A stretch of 64,000 nucleotides of DNA from Adineta vaga. Its lineage: Eukaryota > Rotifera. The stretch's first letter is position 1. Each line of letters starts with the position of its first letter. Below the pieces are notes generated by a model that ran no database searches, was not told where the DNA came from, and worked only from the letters and a program-made list of their open reading frames with translations. A program made the position numbers and the translations under genes. Positions 39,981-52,379 of this stretch are shown here, piece by piece. Where the stretch lies: the NCBI GenBank assembly GCA_021613535.1, contig CP075497.1, positions 10,540,001 to 10,604,000 of the forward strand, in the 5' to 3' direction.

Positions 39981-40777
39981 TTAACAAATTTTAGCGTCAT
40001 TAAGTGATTTCTGTGAATAATTTGGCCATTGTTCCATTTCATGAGGACGAGCACCTTCATGCGTTAATTCAATTGGTGTACTAAAACTTGCATTACGATG
40101 AAATGGACTATTCAATGTTTTTAATTGTGTGACACCCTACAAATGATATTGTTTAATGAATTAAAAAGTGAAAAAAGCTTTTTAAACTAATATTTACATG
40201 TGTTGAATGACGATGTTCTGTCCAAAATGAAACCGGCATTTCACGTAAAAGGTTATGAGACTAAAGAGAAGAAGAAGAAGAAGAAGAAGAAAACATATAA
40301 CAATAATAGTATTTTAGTATCATTTACTTGTGTTGTCGGTGGTGGTTTGGATTCGAAATGTTTGGCATATTGTGTTTGATATTCGCTCGATGAATCATTG
40401 ATACGTTGAGCTCGAATAACGTCATCATCATCACGTTGACGTGCATTAAATTCTGCAGCAACTTGTTTGGTTAAAGAATGTTCAAGAAGTTTTCGCCGTA
40501 TTCCTTGTTCTTTTTGGTCAAAGGGTCCAAATTGATAATAACTATCACGATATACAGTCACATCATCAACTGGTGCTGTATAATGTTGAGTTAGTAGAGC
40601 AGTATGAGAAGTTTTCTTTACATTTGGTGGTGATGATACCTGTTGTTGTTGTTGTTTATTTTTTTGTTGTTCAAAACGATGATCTAAATGTTCTGTTGCT
40701 CGTTCTTCAACCCAATTTTCAATTAAAACTTGTCCATTCGCATTCGGTATGCGACGTGTTTGTTGAACATTCGACAT
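39981..40777 (-). CDS. SPAG8: SPAG8 (CFAP143) ciliary microtubule inner protein
   Basis: SPAG8 is an axonemal protein found inside doublet microtubules of motile cilia and sperm flagella. Exons 40328-40777, 40198-40260 and 39981-40136 encode 222 residues. The N-terminal half has LIENWVEERATEHLDHRF, matching the vertebrate NWVEERAT block, then a Gln run and RRKLLEHSLTKQVAAEF. The C-terminal exons give MPVSFWTEHR and TQLKTLNSPFHRNASFSTPI, matching the RTLDTPFRKNCSFSTP block. The protein is much shorter than human SPAG8 because it lacks the long repetitive N-terminus. Expression in the ciliated corona is expected but not shown. The family identification is from memory, with two independent matching blocks. 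Confidence 0.85.
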
Positions 40778-41738
40778 GTTTCAGAAGAATTTCTTCGAAT
40801 AATGTAGATATTTTCATAATGACATTTGTCGATACAAACTATTTCTGTCAGCATGGTAACCAACCTCTATTCAGTTCTCTCCTTCATTCTCTCAATACGA
40901 TGTCGTTGATAGACAAGAATTTTTTTTTGATAACAGATGTATATATGTTAAATCGAGTTATATTTGATTCGTCTCCTGGGAATGTTGATTTTATTTATTG
41001 CTTTTGATTGAAAAGAAAGATCACAGCATGTCATCCCTAATGAATATTGAAAGAGACAACCTTGAAATAATATGTACTTGAAATTGTCAGAATGAAATGT
41101 CAATTATAAATTCAGTTCGGAGAAGGAATATTGTCAAACACTTAACGTGTATCAAGATTATTAATCTGGTTCTAGGATTGATTATAGAACTGATTGGATG
41201 TATATTAAAACTGAAAAAATGTTATGAAATAGAAAAAAGAATCAAATTTTAAAATATTTTCTAATATAACAGTTTGTCGTTATTGATGTAGATTGAGTGA
41301 ACAATTTCTTTTGTATGATAACTCAGACATCAACCTTCAAATATATATATTCTCAAGACTCATCCAACGTTGGATATCGCTCAGAGATGGAAAAGAATAG
41401 AAATAAAGCCAAAATTTTTGCTGTATTCAAGACAGAGACGGAATCGATCTGAATTAGTTTAGATAGTAACGTTTAAAAATTTGATGATCGATTTTGACAT
41501 TTTTATTAATATCATGTTTTTTCATGAGTATTTTTTCATACCTAAGATCACCTATATATTTTTCAATGCATGTTCCGAACATTTTGGGATACATTTAATC
41601 TTATCAATCATTATGAGAACTAATAAACAGCTGGTACGAGCACAAAATACTTTTATCTTTTCTTTTAACGACGCCTTTAAATTTTGATCTTATTTTGTAT
41701 TCTTGAAAGATGATTAATATAATTCTAACAAAGTATTG
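40778..41738. other. Intergenic
   Basis: This 0.96 kb holds the SPAG8 5' flank and the 3' flank of the next gene. An open frame at 40573-41007 on the plus strand overlaps SPAG8 antisense and is not protein-like. Nothing else is seen. Confidence 0.6.
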
Positions 41739-43507
41739 TTAGATTTTTGATGTACGATCAAGTGAAGCCCATGTTGTTAGTGCACGTTTTGGTAGAATTG
41801 TATCTAATCATAAAAATGAATAATCTACATGATATGAGAATTACTTACTGTTAATTTGGTTTAATAAGAAATTACTGGGAAAGTTCAGTGTCGTATTATG
41901 TAGCCATGTTGTCCAATCGTGTTTGATTTCATCAGTATTTTTACTTGAAATGAGAGTTTTATTGTGTTCATGAGATGAAAGTGAATCTGTTTTTAATGCA
42001 TTTGTATTTTTATTTGGTGATTTCTGCTATTTAGAAGAGGAAATCAAAATAATGTGAATGACAAGACGAACGAAGTACCTTTTTTTGCATTTTAGTGGAA
42101 ATCTTCTTCACTGAATTCGTCTTTTCTTTGACTCTAAAAAAGATCTCATTGATTGTACTGTACGATTATAATTGAATAATAAACATACATTGATGAGGAC
42201 GATGACGATGGCCGTTTTTTACTTGTTTTCGAATCTAAAAAGTCACTAATCTATTAGATCTATCATTGTATGAAATACTGACGAATTGTATTCGGACTAT
42301 TTAATTGAGATCTAAAATAAACAGTTCTTTCAACGACTATCTCTGATTTAATCATTTAACTTACTTAGAAGATTGACGTCTTATTGTTGACTTCTGATTA
42401 GATAATGTTTTAGTTGGTGTAACTGTTGAATTATTTGTAACGGTTGGTTGATGTTTGATTAACATGTCATTGATAGTTTTTAATTTTTTGTTTGTAGATT
42501 TCATACCTTGCTTTTTCGATCCATATCCACGATTACAAACGACTAAGAAAATCAACTTTATGATAACAAGAGATTAATATATGTTTTCATACATTGTCGA
42601 CGTTGACGACGAGCTTCTATTTCGGCTTGTCGTTCAGGTTCTGTTAGTTTGTACAATGCACAGTAAATCAGTCGAATAGTTTTACTGGTATCCAATATAA
42701 TTGGAAGAGATTGAACAGCTTCAATAGGAGAAAGAAAGGTTTTTGATAGCAGATATGAGAATCTCTATATATCTATCATTTGATTGCTATTTCATCTACT
42801 TTGAATAATATCTTGAGAAGGATTTTTCAATGCTTCCTGAATGTCTTATTCATTACTCATTACATTTCTATTCATTTATGCTTATTTTGAATACCTGTTT
42901 GTGCATTTTGAAAGAAATCTTTTTCTAAAATATCTCCAAAAAGAATTTCAAAATTGGATTGTAGAACAATAAATGCTTTTGTTATATTTCGATATGGCTC
43001 ATTTAAATTAAATTGTTTTATTTCATTTGATTGTAATTGTTGATCTTGTTGTGTTTTCAAATGTTTTTCTTTAGAAAGAATTTGTATTAAAACTTTTGTT
43101 TTAAATATAAATCGACAAATTTTTATCATTATATTTTGATCTAATCGAATGGACATATTGGGATAAATCCGTGAATCTGATCGTAAATGTCGATAAACAT
43201 TTCTTGTTGTTAAACAAAATCGACGTATATGTTCTTTTATTCGTCTTAATTCATCTTCAACATAAATTGGTATTTGACAGATAGGTGAAATAGTTTCACG
43301 TTGTGTTAATTCATTTCGTGTTTGAAATAAAAATCGAAGACGATCACTTTGCATACGTCGAATTGTATATTCAATCAAATCATTGGATATATTCGCTGCT
43401 TTATGAGACCAAATTTGAAAAAATCTCTCACATGTTTCATTTAGAATATCATTCGTACAATGACCAGATTTAGTTCGAATTGCTAGATCATTTGCTGTTA
43501 ATGGCAT
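41739..43507 (-). CDS. Unrecognised helical protein, multi-exon
   Basis: I do not recognise the family. The ATG at 43507 opens a long first exon (to about 42890) that is mostly predicted helix: CERFFQIWSHKAANISNDL, RRMQSDRLRFLFQTRNEL, DELRRIKEHIRRFCLTT, KAFIVLQSNFEILFGDILE. Short exons follow (ALKNPSQDIIQ, then IILDTSKTIRLIYCALYKL and EPERQAEIEARRQRRQC) and then a basic, Ser/Thr-rich tail (KKQGMKSTNKK, RRQSSK), ending near 41739 with TTWASLDRTSKI. There is no signal peptide, membrane helix or zinc finger. An acceptor-like AG at 43523-43524 lies just before the ATG. It starts 126 nt from the stop of the next upstream gene. The layout of internal small exons is tentative. Confidence 0.6.
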
Positions 43508-43633
43508 GGAAAGAGATTTAAACTAGAGCGCAATTTTTGATTTATTCAAAACGTTTTTCAAATCTGACAAAAAAAAAGATGTTTTTTGTCGTCAATCAAA
43601 TAAAACAAGAAATTGTGTTTTTGAAATCATTCA

Positions 43634-43915
43634 TTAACGCATATCAAATGGATAACATTTTCGTTTTGGTTGATGTCGACTTTGATGAGTATTGATATCA
43701 TAAAGAACACCATTCCTTTTTAATATTTTAATACAAATTTTAGGTAGAAGAACACTGCGAACTTGATTGTGTCTAATTTGTTCATTTTTTTGTTGAATTT
43801 GATCAGAATGGAATACATTTTGAAGATCATGAAAACGATAACTTCGAATTGGATCGATAATTATGGATAAAACCAAAAGAGATAACAGAATATGACCTGA
43901 TGTTAAAAAAGTCAT
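43634..43915 (-). CDS. Small secreted peptide precursor candidate (93 residues)
   Basis: A single exon starting at the ATG at 43915 encodes a clear signal peptide (TSGHILLSLLVLSIIIDPIRS, cut probably near residue 25) and a 68-residue mature part. The mature part is basic, with dibasic sites (LKR near residue 66, PKRK near 85), only two Cys, and ends KRKCYPFDMR. There is no C-terminal Gly for amidation. This layout fits a neuropeptide or hormone precursor or a small secreted effector, but I match it to no known family. It could also be the first exon of a longer gene, although the stop is in frame. It lies between the unrecognised helical gene and the amine-receptor gene, all on the same strand. 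Confidence 0.5.
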   Translation of the reverse strand: MTFLTSGHILLSLLVLSIIIDPIRSYRFHDLQNVFHSDQIQQKNEQIRHNQVRSVLLPKICIKILKRNGVLYDINTHQSRHQPKRKCYPFDMR

Positions 43916-44698
43916 AATCGTATGAAAATAAGTAAAGAAAGAAGTCTAGTATATAAATGAATGTTTCTTCTTTTATACTCGTTTTCTTTCCCTTCCTACA
44001 TGACATCCTTTATTCTTGGGTTTCAATACTATTTATACGGTTTTCTAAAACTTATGATTTCATGCGTCGTATGAAAAGAACAAAGTGTATCTATTAATCT
44101 ATAGTGCAAAGTGTTGTACTCAGTTAATTTGTCCGTTAATATCATAAAGACGTTCTCAAATGTCAGCAAAAATAATTTTTCTCCGTAGAAAAATTCTTCA
44201 TGAAAAACAATCATGCGTGATGAATGAAGCATATGGCATTGAACATCATATGTGTTGTTAACAAAAGTATGATTCTCTGTTCCTGTAAGATGCATGTTAC
44301 TTTTTCCGAAGACAATTATCGAAATCATTAAGAATCATTTCAACATTTTTCATTTCATTTGAAGTCCAAAAAAGTTTGCACTGAATTCCTTTGAGTTGAG
44401 ATCAATCTCATGATAATATGTAATGATTATTTTTAATCAAAAACTGACATCGTTTCATTGAAAAGAGAACAAAAAAAACGTACATCATTTACTGCACGAT
44501 CCGCGCTGAGAATTTAAAAAAAGAAAAAAAACCAACAAACTTATTTTACTAACCGGTATGTCATTAAAGAAAAACGAAATATAGATATACATATTGGAAA
44601 TGTCATTAAATAGATAGATATTTAAGATGAAAAAAGAAAAGAAACGACAAAACAAAGAAAATAATAATCATAATCGAGTTTCTTTTGCATGTTTCAAA
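43916..44698. other. Intergenic
   Basis: This 0.78 kb lies between the receptor stop and the secreted peptide start. An open frame at 44029-44328 (99 codons) begins with ATG, but its composition and lack of any motif do not support a gene. The rest is AT-rich. Confidence 0.5.
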
Positions 44699-47600
44699 TC
44701 ATCGTGTTCGTTTTCGATATTTTCCAAATAAAATCTTTTTAAATGCTTGCCGAAAGTCAGGAGAAAATATTGTATAAATCACAGGATTCAAAAGACTATT
44801 GAGATAACCAAGCCAAGTTAGAACACTAATAATTTTTTCATTTATAGATAAATGAAATAATCCACAAATTGTTTCTTCAAGAAAAAATGGTAACCAACAT
44901 AGGATAAAACAACCCATAACTACTCCGAGTACTTTTGTCGCTTTACGTTCACGTTTAATATCGATTTTTTTTCGTGTCGATTGACTTAACGTTTTCGTAA
45001 TAACTGTTCGATTATTTGGATGAGAATTTGCATTATTTGTATTAGCTAAAACAGTTGTTGAGACGATTTTTGATGAAGAAATATCAGTAATATGAGATGA
45101 ATTTGATGACGATGCATTCGTATCTCCTAATGGATTCGTAATTGTATTTACTGTTATTGGAGAATCATTATTAAATGATGATGTTATTAAGCGACGTGTT
45201 GAGGATATTGAAGCTGGAGAATTAATCTGTGATGAATTATCTTCCGATTCTTGTTTTAAAAAACGATTGTTTGTTGGTAATTGTATAACAGGTGAAGATG
45301 TAGTTGTTGTTGTTGTAAGACTCCCACGTTGTTTTTTCTTTATTAGAGAATATGCCGATTTTTTTAAGGGTTTCAATTGATAATCATTATTATGTTGATT
45401 GGTATTAGATGGAAATGTAGATTGATTTTCTGATTGAAGATCATGTGAATGATGATTTGAAACAAGAAGATTTCTTTTAAAGAGTTTTTTAAATTGTAAT
45501 GGAGAAAATGTTTGATATTTGCTTTTATCTGAATGAATTAATTCATGATTGGTACTTTCAGATATCAATAAAACATCATTTTGTTGTGGAGTGTCTATAG
45601 TGGATGTAATCAGTTGGGGTGGAGCAGGTCTTGATGATGTTATTTTACTACGATCAGAATTGAATGCTTTACGACGTATACGAAATTTTGCAGCTTGAAA
45701 GATCTTCCAATAGATAATACACATGCCAATTAACGGAATATAGAAGGCTCCAACAGTAGAAATAATAGTATATGGTACATTGCCTATTAAACGACATTGA
45801 TCTGAAGGAAGACCATTTGCATCACGGAATATAGGAAATAGATGAGCACTGGAGATAAGAATTGATGTTACCCATATAACACATATCAGCATTAAGATTC
45901 GTGCAGGTGTACGTTTTGTTGCATAATCGACTAATGATAAGAAATAGGAAACATTTTCTTTTTTTTTTCTCCAAGGAAAAAGAAAGATATTCTCTCTGAG
46001 TTCGTTCATTACATACAGAACATGTCTATAAAGTATTAAAAGTTCAAGATAATCTTCAACGAAATTGATTTTGCTTATTTTTAGTTCTAGTCTCTTCACT
46101 AAAGCTCGAATAATTCTATTGAACAACTTACGATTAGTAATCGACCAATAACGATCAAGTGCAATAGCAACAAGATGCAATATAGAAGCTGTACAACATA
46201 GTAAATCAATTGTTACAAAAGCATCACAAATGAACGAACCAAGTATCCATGACCGTGTCACTTCTTTTAACAAAGTAATGGGCATAACCTATAAATAGAG
46301 AACAATGATTCTTTTGATTTTAATCGAGAAAAAAAACTCGACATTCGATAATTAATGGAATTAATTTATACTATTGTATTCTCAAATAAATAGAATAATG
46401 ATTTCTTATCTTTTCATATGATAAGTGTCTATTTCGAATACATCAACGATTCATTCTATTATCATTTCTATTCGTTTGCTTGTGTATTTATTAAGAACAC
46501 TTGATAAGAAAATCATTCATGAATTCGTACAATTTCATTCGATATTACTGTCAGATGTGATAAATAAAAGTTGTTTTGGATATTTTCTATGCATGTAATA
46601 ATTCACTGGAATATATCTGACATATAATTTAATGAATACTAACAGCATGAAAGAAAAAGAAAACTAAAGACTATAGTCTCAGTATTGAAAATAGACAGAA
46701 CGAAAAATAAAGACGATTTCAAGGATAATTATCCGTAACACGCATATATCGATATAAAAGACAGTGATGTTAATGTTGAATGACAAGTAAATAATTCAAG
46801 TAAATAACTTTATTCATTGTGATCAACATATTCTTAGTTATTTAAGAAAAATGTTGAAGTTTCCTCATCTGTACCGTGTAAATCGAAATAAACAAATAAA
46901 CAAACAAAAGATCAGACATAGAGAAGAAAAAGATCAATGAAGCAAAAAAATCCCACGTTTGATGTTTAGCTTGGTTATATTAAATCTTAGAAAAGCCTTG
47001 ATAGCCATCAGTTTTGACAAAACTTTCCGTTGTCATTCTATTCTCTCCTTTTTCTTTTTCTTCTTTCTTTTTTGTTTTTATCCTTTCATGATTTCCTATT
47101 CCTAAAAGAAAAATGACAGAGATCATTGTGTTACACATCAGTAAAACTCGAGTGTTAAACATTGAAGGAAAACTGATGACAAAGAAGAATATAACTGAAT
47201 CAGACAGTAAGAAAGAGAATGGACCAAATTGCATGTAAATCTTTCTATTTATATTTGTTCAATAAGAAAAAAGATTGTGCGTGGTATTGAATAATAATAA
47301 AAATAATGATATTAATAAAATCAAACTGCGACCATATTCAATGAGAATGAGAGAAAAATGAGTCGAAACGGAACAAAAAGAGAAATTTGTTTCTTTCTTT
47401 GCTTCTTCTATCAATATATCCATCTCGGTCATCATTCATTCTTACTAATAACAATAACAACAAAAACAGAAGCAAATGGAATCTAAGCAGCTGACTAAAA
47501 TCTTTCTGTTCGATCAGATTGATTCGATAGACAATGTTCGATGAATAATTTTTAATCAAAAGATAAAAAGACTTTTCTTTCTGTGTGAAGATTCATATAT

Positions 47601-48472
47601 CAACATATATATTAAACAGAGAAGATCATTTCTCTGTCAGAATATAGTTTATCTTTGAAAAAGAAAAGGAATAACTACGTGCTGACATAAACCAGTTGAA
47701 TAAGATCGATCGATTTTGATTTTGTTTATTCTGCTGATCAAGCTATCAAAAGTAAATGCAAACTATCAATTCATCTTTTGTATGTCATTATCGAAGAAAG
47801 AAGACAACATTACTTTCGTCACAGATGTAACTTGTCAGAAGAAGAAAAACGTAGCTATTAGAGAACAAATGTGTCGAACACATGTAGAATATGAAAATAA
47901 GTAAGAGTCAACTAAAATTTTCTTTTCTCACTACTCAGAAGAAAACGTTATGTCCAATATAAATGACAAATGGATCGACGTCAGAAAACATATTTCTATG
48001 TATAAATCGCACAATCCATCAAGATAATTACTGGGAAGAAAATTGTGATCTACTTTCTCATTTGATACCGAAAAAAGAAAACAAACTAAACTTGTCAATA
48101 ACTTACCATAGTAGCGATTAGTAAATCGGCAACAGCTAACGAAACAAAAAGATAGTAAGCAACTGCATGAAGAGTTTTTTCTAATTTAACAGCAGCAATA
48201 ACAAAAATATTTCCAGTTATTGTCGCTAAAATAATGGTACCAAGAATAATTGTTGTAATAATACAATGTTGAATCGAAACAAATATTGATGATGATAGGG
48301 GAGAATAAGTTGTTGATGATATTAGATCGTTGTTCGAATAATCGTCACCGGCTAAAAGACTAGGATGAAGGATATCTCCGAAGATAAGTGATGACGAATT
48401 TAACTGAGCAAGAGTACCATTGATACATGAAAGATTGTATGTTAAAAAACAGTCCATTGAATCGAGAAACAT
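44699..48472 (-). CDS. 5-HT1-like aminergic G-protein-coupled receptor
   Basis: This is a seven-helix receptor for a biogenic amine, closest by eye to serotonin 5-HT1 types. Exons 48107-48472, 46132-46288 and 44699-45930 encode 584 residues. The outer N-terminus has N-glycosylation sites (NLSC, NGT, NSSS). TM1 has ITGNIFVIAAV and TM2 SLAVADLLIATM. TM3 has FVTIDLLCCTASILHLVAIA with the amine-binding Asp and the DRYWSIT motif. TM5 has STVGAFYIPLIGM, TM6 CFILCWLPFFLEET and TM7 WLGYLNSLLNPVIYTIF. Loop 3 is long (about 220 residues) and Ser/Thr/Asn-rich. A 1.8 kb intron separates TM2 from TM3. The intron at 45931-46131 has no stop and is a multiple of three. I chose the ATG at 48472 because upstream frame contains only a GTG. 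Confidence 0.9.
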
Positions 48473-51400
48473 AAAGTCGGAAAGACTTCGAAACGATTTT
48501 AATAGTAACGTTAGGAAGATTTTGTTCACCTTGACACACTAAAATCAGGTTATGGGTACCAATTGAAGGAGCCCAGGTGGGCGAGGCCATAAGGTGATAA
48601 TAGACGAATATTGAAAGTTCTTCTTCACCTGATCACCAAAAATAACATCGTTTGAATTCTTATTAGAATGATCATTATTAATGTTTTATCAAACGAATGT
48701 GATAATTTCTGAAAATATTTGTTGAATAAAGAAACATGGAATAATGATATCGTTTTGTTTTCTTCCAGAAGAGAGAACATATAGAAAGAAAGAGCGAGAG
48801 AGTCAACTAGAAGACTGCTTGTGAATGTTGCTAACATATCTTATCTTTCTGATGAGAGGAAACGCATTCCCTTCTTCGTTTTCTTCTGCTCCTTCTTTCT
48901 TCTTCTTCTTTTCTCATCTCAGAAAACAATAATCGTTCCTTCAAATAGAAATGACGACACAGAAGTACAGCAAGAAAGAAATAACAAAAAATCGTTTCAC
49001 GAAAAGCAAAATCAAAGATTCTTTTCTTAACATACGTCTTCGTTCTCACATTCGAGTTAAGTTTATCTATTCGGTACACGCTCTTATCTATGCAACCTAT
49101 TTCTTTTTTGATACAATCGTTTCAAACTAGTAATTGCCTCCATACAGTTAACAGTAGGTTTCTTAGCAAATAAAAATATTCGAATGTTGATAGAATAACT
49201 ACTTATTTAACGAAGACATCCTGAGTTATTCTTTGTACATTACTGCCGTTGCTGATGATGATGAAAGACTAAGACCAAGAAAACACGTCTCTATATTCAA
49301 TTTAGAATCAAGAAAAGCACATAAAAAAAGACCCGAATAAGATGATAAAGATTAAAGATAAAAGTTCTTGAAAAGAAGATCATACGATGTACGCACGATA
49401 TCTGAACAAGCCATCTATATGTCTAGGAAAGATTTTAACAGTGTTTTCAGATGATATCACTTGAGAAGAAATTCGATTAGCAATGAAGAAAAAGAAAGCA
49501 ATGACAAAAATAGAAATCATATTTCAAGTCTACTGAAAAATAAGAGCGACTGTTCTTATAAGTAATCATCAGTATATTTGATTTGTGTTCTTAAAAATGA
49601 TCGATCATGTCATTACTGAAGACTAGTAAAGATATATATCCAGAAAGAGAGAATTTTGTTAAATAAGATTACTTTTTTGAGAAGAAAAAAGAAGAGAATT
49701 TATTGTTTATACGTATCAATATCCTTATTTTTACTAGTGAGCTTCATCCGAAATAGAAACGGATGTAAAAAACATGTCAGGCAAATAGTTTTATATAGAT
49801 CTAGTGTAAAGTACTATTTTAATTTCTTCCATTTCCTTTATTCTTCTCTCTCGTCATTCTCGTCGTTTTTTCATTTTAGGAAACAGTAAGAAAAAAAGGC
49901 AAGAGACAAGCACAACAATAGTTACAAATTGTGTCTCTTTCTCTTTCTTACATTCCATAGAGATCACTTTCTGTCATTAGTATAGGTCCCTATAGTCGAA
50001 TAGTATTTGTCAGAGTCTTAGAACGATCGTCAATCATTACCTACACATGAATGATCTACTTCTTTGAAATACTATAACGATAACAGAGTTCGTTTTGTCA
50101 TTCGATTTACCTGTTTGTTTTTTTTTAAATAAAAAGCGATTGTATCAAGAAAAGAAACGAAAATGTAACTACTTTAAACTATGTAATTTTATACATACAT
50201 AAAGACAATTATATATGGTGTTGCCGCTAAATGAATTAGTTCAATTTACTATCCAGTACTTAAACGAATAAATACTTTTCTATATCTTTGTTTCATTTGC
50301 TTGATTTGACGAATTCCCGATTGAACTGCAATCAATGTAGAAAAGTCTTTGCATGCACACCCATGCGTTTCGGAAATTGTTATTCATCACCATTGGAAAA
50401 AAATAACGACCAGTACCTTAAGGGTAATATACTTTCTGTTGCTTCAAACGAATATCATATTCTATTAATAAAAAAGAAAATCGACAAATTCGACGTAAAA
50501 ATTATTCAGCCATATTGATATCAATTAGTTTTTGGTTTTCCATCCATTTCTTTTTCATATTTATTAACGGAATTGTTCGTAGGAACTATCAAAATGTGTC
50601 TGCTTATGACCTTCTCAAAGAGTATATACTCTTTGCTTTTGAGCGCTAGTTAGTTGTGCGGAACTAGAAAACAGCTCTATCGAATTAGAGTGATATATTT
50701 GACAGAACAGCACAAGCACTCCGCATCAAGAGAGCTGATTCAACAAGCAAGCGTTAGACAAATGCAAAAAAATAACGAAGAAAAGAAAGCGGAACTGAGA
50801 AAAACACAGAAGAATCAGAAAGAAGAGAAGAAGGAAGTTCTCGTCAAAGTGAGATTCTTTATTGCACTATGATCTCGTTTCATGCTTGCACGGATGATCG
50901 ATAGCTGCAAGTTGATCTCTCTTGTGACATACTTATACATCATAAAGTCATTAGCACTTTCTTCTCTACATTGTCTTTACTCTTCCTTTTTTTCAACAGC
51001 AAACAGAGATCAATTTATTCGCTCGAATGATTTGTCAGCATACTTGTTTGACAAATTTTTACAATTCATTTCTACTAGGGTTAAAAAGAAGAGAAAAAAA
51101 TATAGAAAATGAAAACACACACACACTCTCCCTCTCTCCCTCTCTCTCTCTCTATATATATGCATTAATACGTAATTAAAGTTCATTTCTTATTCAGGAT
51201 ATCAAATAAAAAGAGAAAACAATATGTAACAATCTACGATGTTTCTTTCTTTCTATCAATTGGTAAAACAAGAGGCCTAACTGATATACTTATTGGATGA
51301 TCATTATTATCAAAGGCAAATTACTTGCAATAAGCTTGGAAAGGATTAATATAAATAGCATACTTGAGAAAGATACAATCGTTGACTGGTGAAAGAAGAG

Positions 51401-52379
51401 AGAAGGTAAAATCTGATCAAGACTACTATTAAAAAAGGAAACAAGAATGAAGATTATTATGATTATAATAAATAAGAAGAAATTCCGATTACATATAGAA
51501 GGAAAAAGTAGTTTAACTTATGAATGTTAGATCGTGCAGAAGTTAATGTGTGCAAAAAAAATTTCATAAATAGATCGATGCAAAATCATCAATGCTAGAA
51601 ATGAATAGATATGACCTTTGAATGAAGCCGTTCATATTAATATTCAATCAGGACGGAAAGTAGGCAAACAATTTTTTGCTTTACGTTTATGTATCTTATT
51701 AGAGAAAAAAAATCTGTTCGACTAATTGAAGGACTCTTGCTTTTCAATGAAAACCCAATAACGAACATGAGGAAAAACGAGTCAGGGAGGGGGAAAGACA
51801 CTTACCACACTCAAGGTTTTTTCAATAGATACTCTTAATACAAATATTAATGCTTTGCTCTGATTTCCATCACATTATACACACAACAGTCGTATTTCTT
51901 CTTTGTTTTATGAATAAAAAAAAAACAATGAGATGCAAGTAAAGAGACAGACATTTAGAGAAAAAAAGGGACTAGTAAGAAACGATAGCTTGAAAATCAT
52001 TGTCAGTCTTTTTCTATCAAACCGGAAAGAACTCATACGTTGTTGTCTATCTTTCTTTCTCTCTAGTCGTTTTTGACAACTTCGTTTCTCTCTCATGTTT
52101 AAAGATAGACCGCATACAAACAAATAATCATTGTAAACTATCGGCAAAAAAAAGAAGAAGGATGAAATTGGCAAAAAGAGAGATCACAGCATGAATAAAA
52201 GGACAATGCATTAGGATAGAGAGAATCTTTTTTTTTGCTACTCAGAAACATCAAAGAAAGAAAAGTGTCATATTTCTATTACTAATTATTTTTGCTTTTT
52301 CTTTCTCGTCCATTTTTTTTTATCTTGATCAATGAGCAATTAACTGAGTGTATGTGTGTGCTTTTTCAAAATATTTATT
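48473..52379. other. Gene-poor 3.9 kb stretch upstream of the receptor
   Basis: It should hold the receptor promoter and 5' UTR and the USE1 3' flank. I find no exon set that reads as protein. Open frames at 49656-49889, 50288-50518 and 50654-50872 follow low-complexity or lysine-rich sequence. Simple repeats occur near 51113-51166. Confidence 0.5.

Noticed and set aside
40573-41007. 144-codon plus-strand frame
   Set aside because: Antisense shadow of SPAG8 exon 1 extended into the flank.
44029-44328. 99-codon ATG frame on the minus strand near the receptor stop
   Set aside because: No motif, signal peptide or splice context, and the composition looks like random AT-rich sequence.
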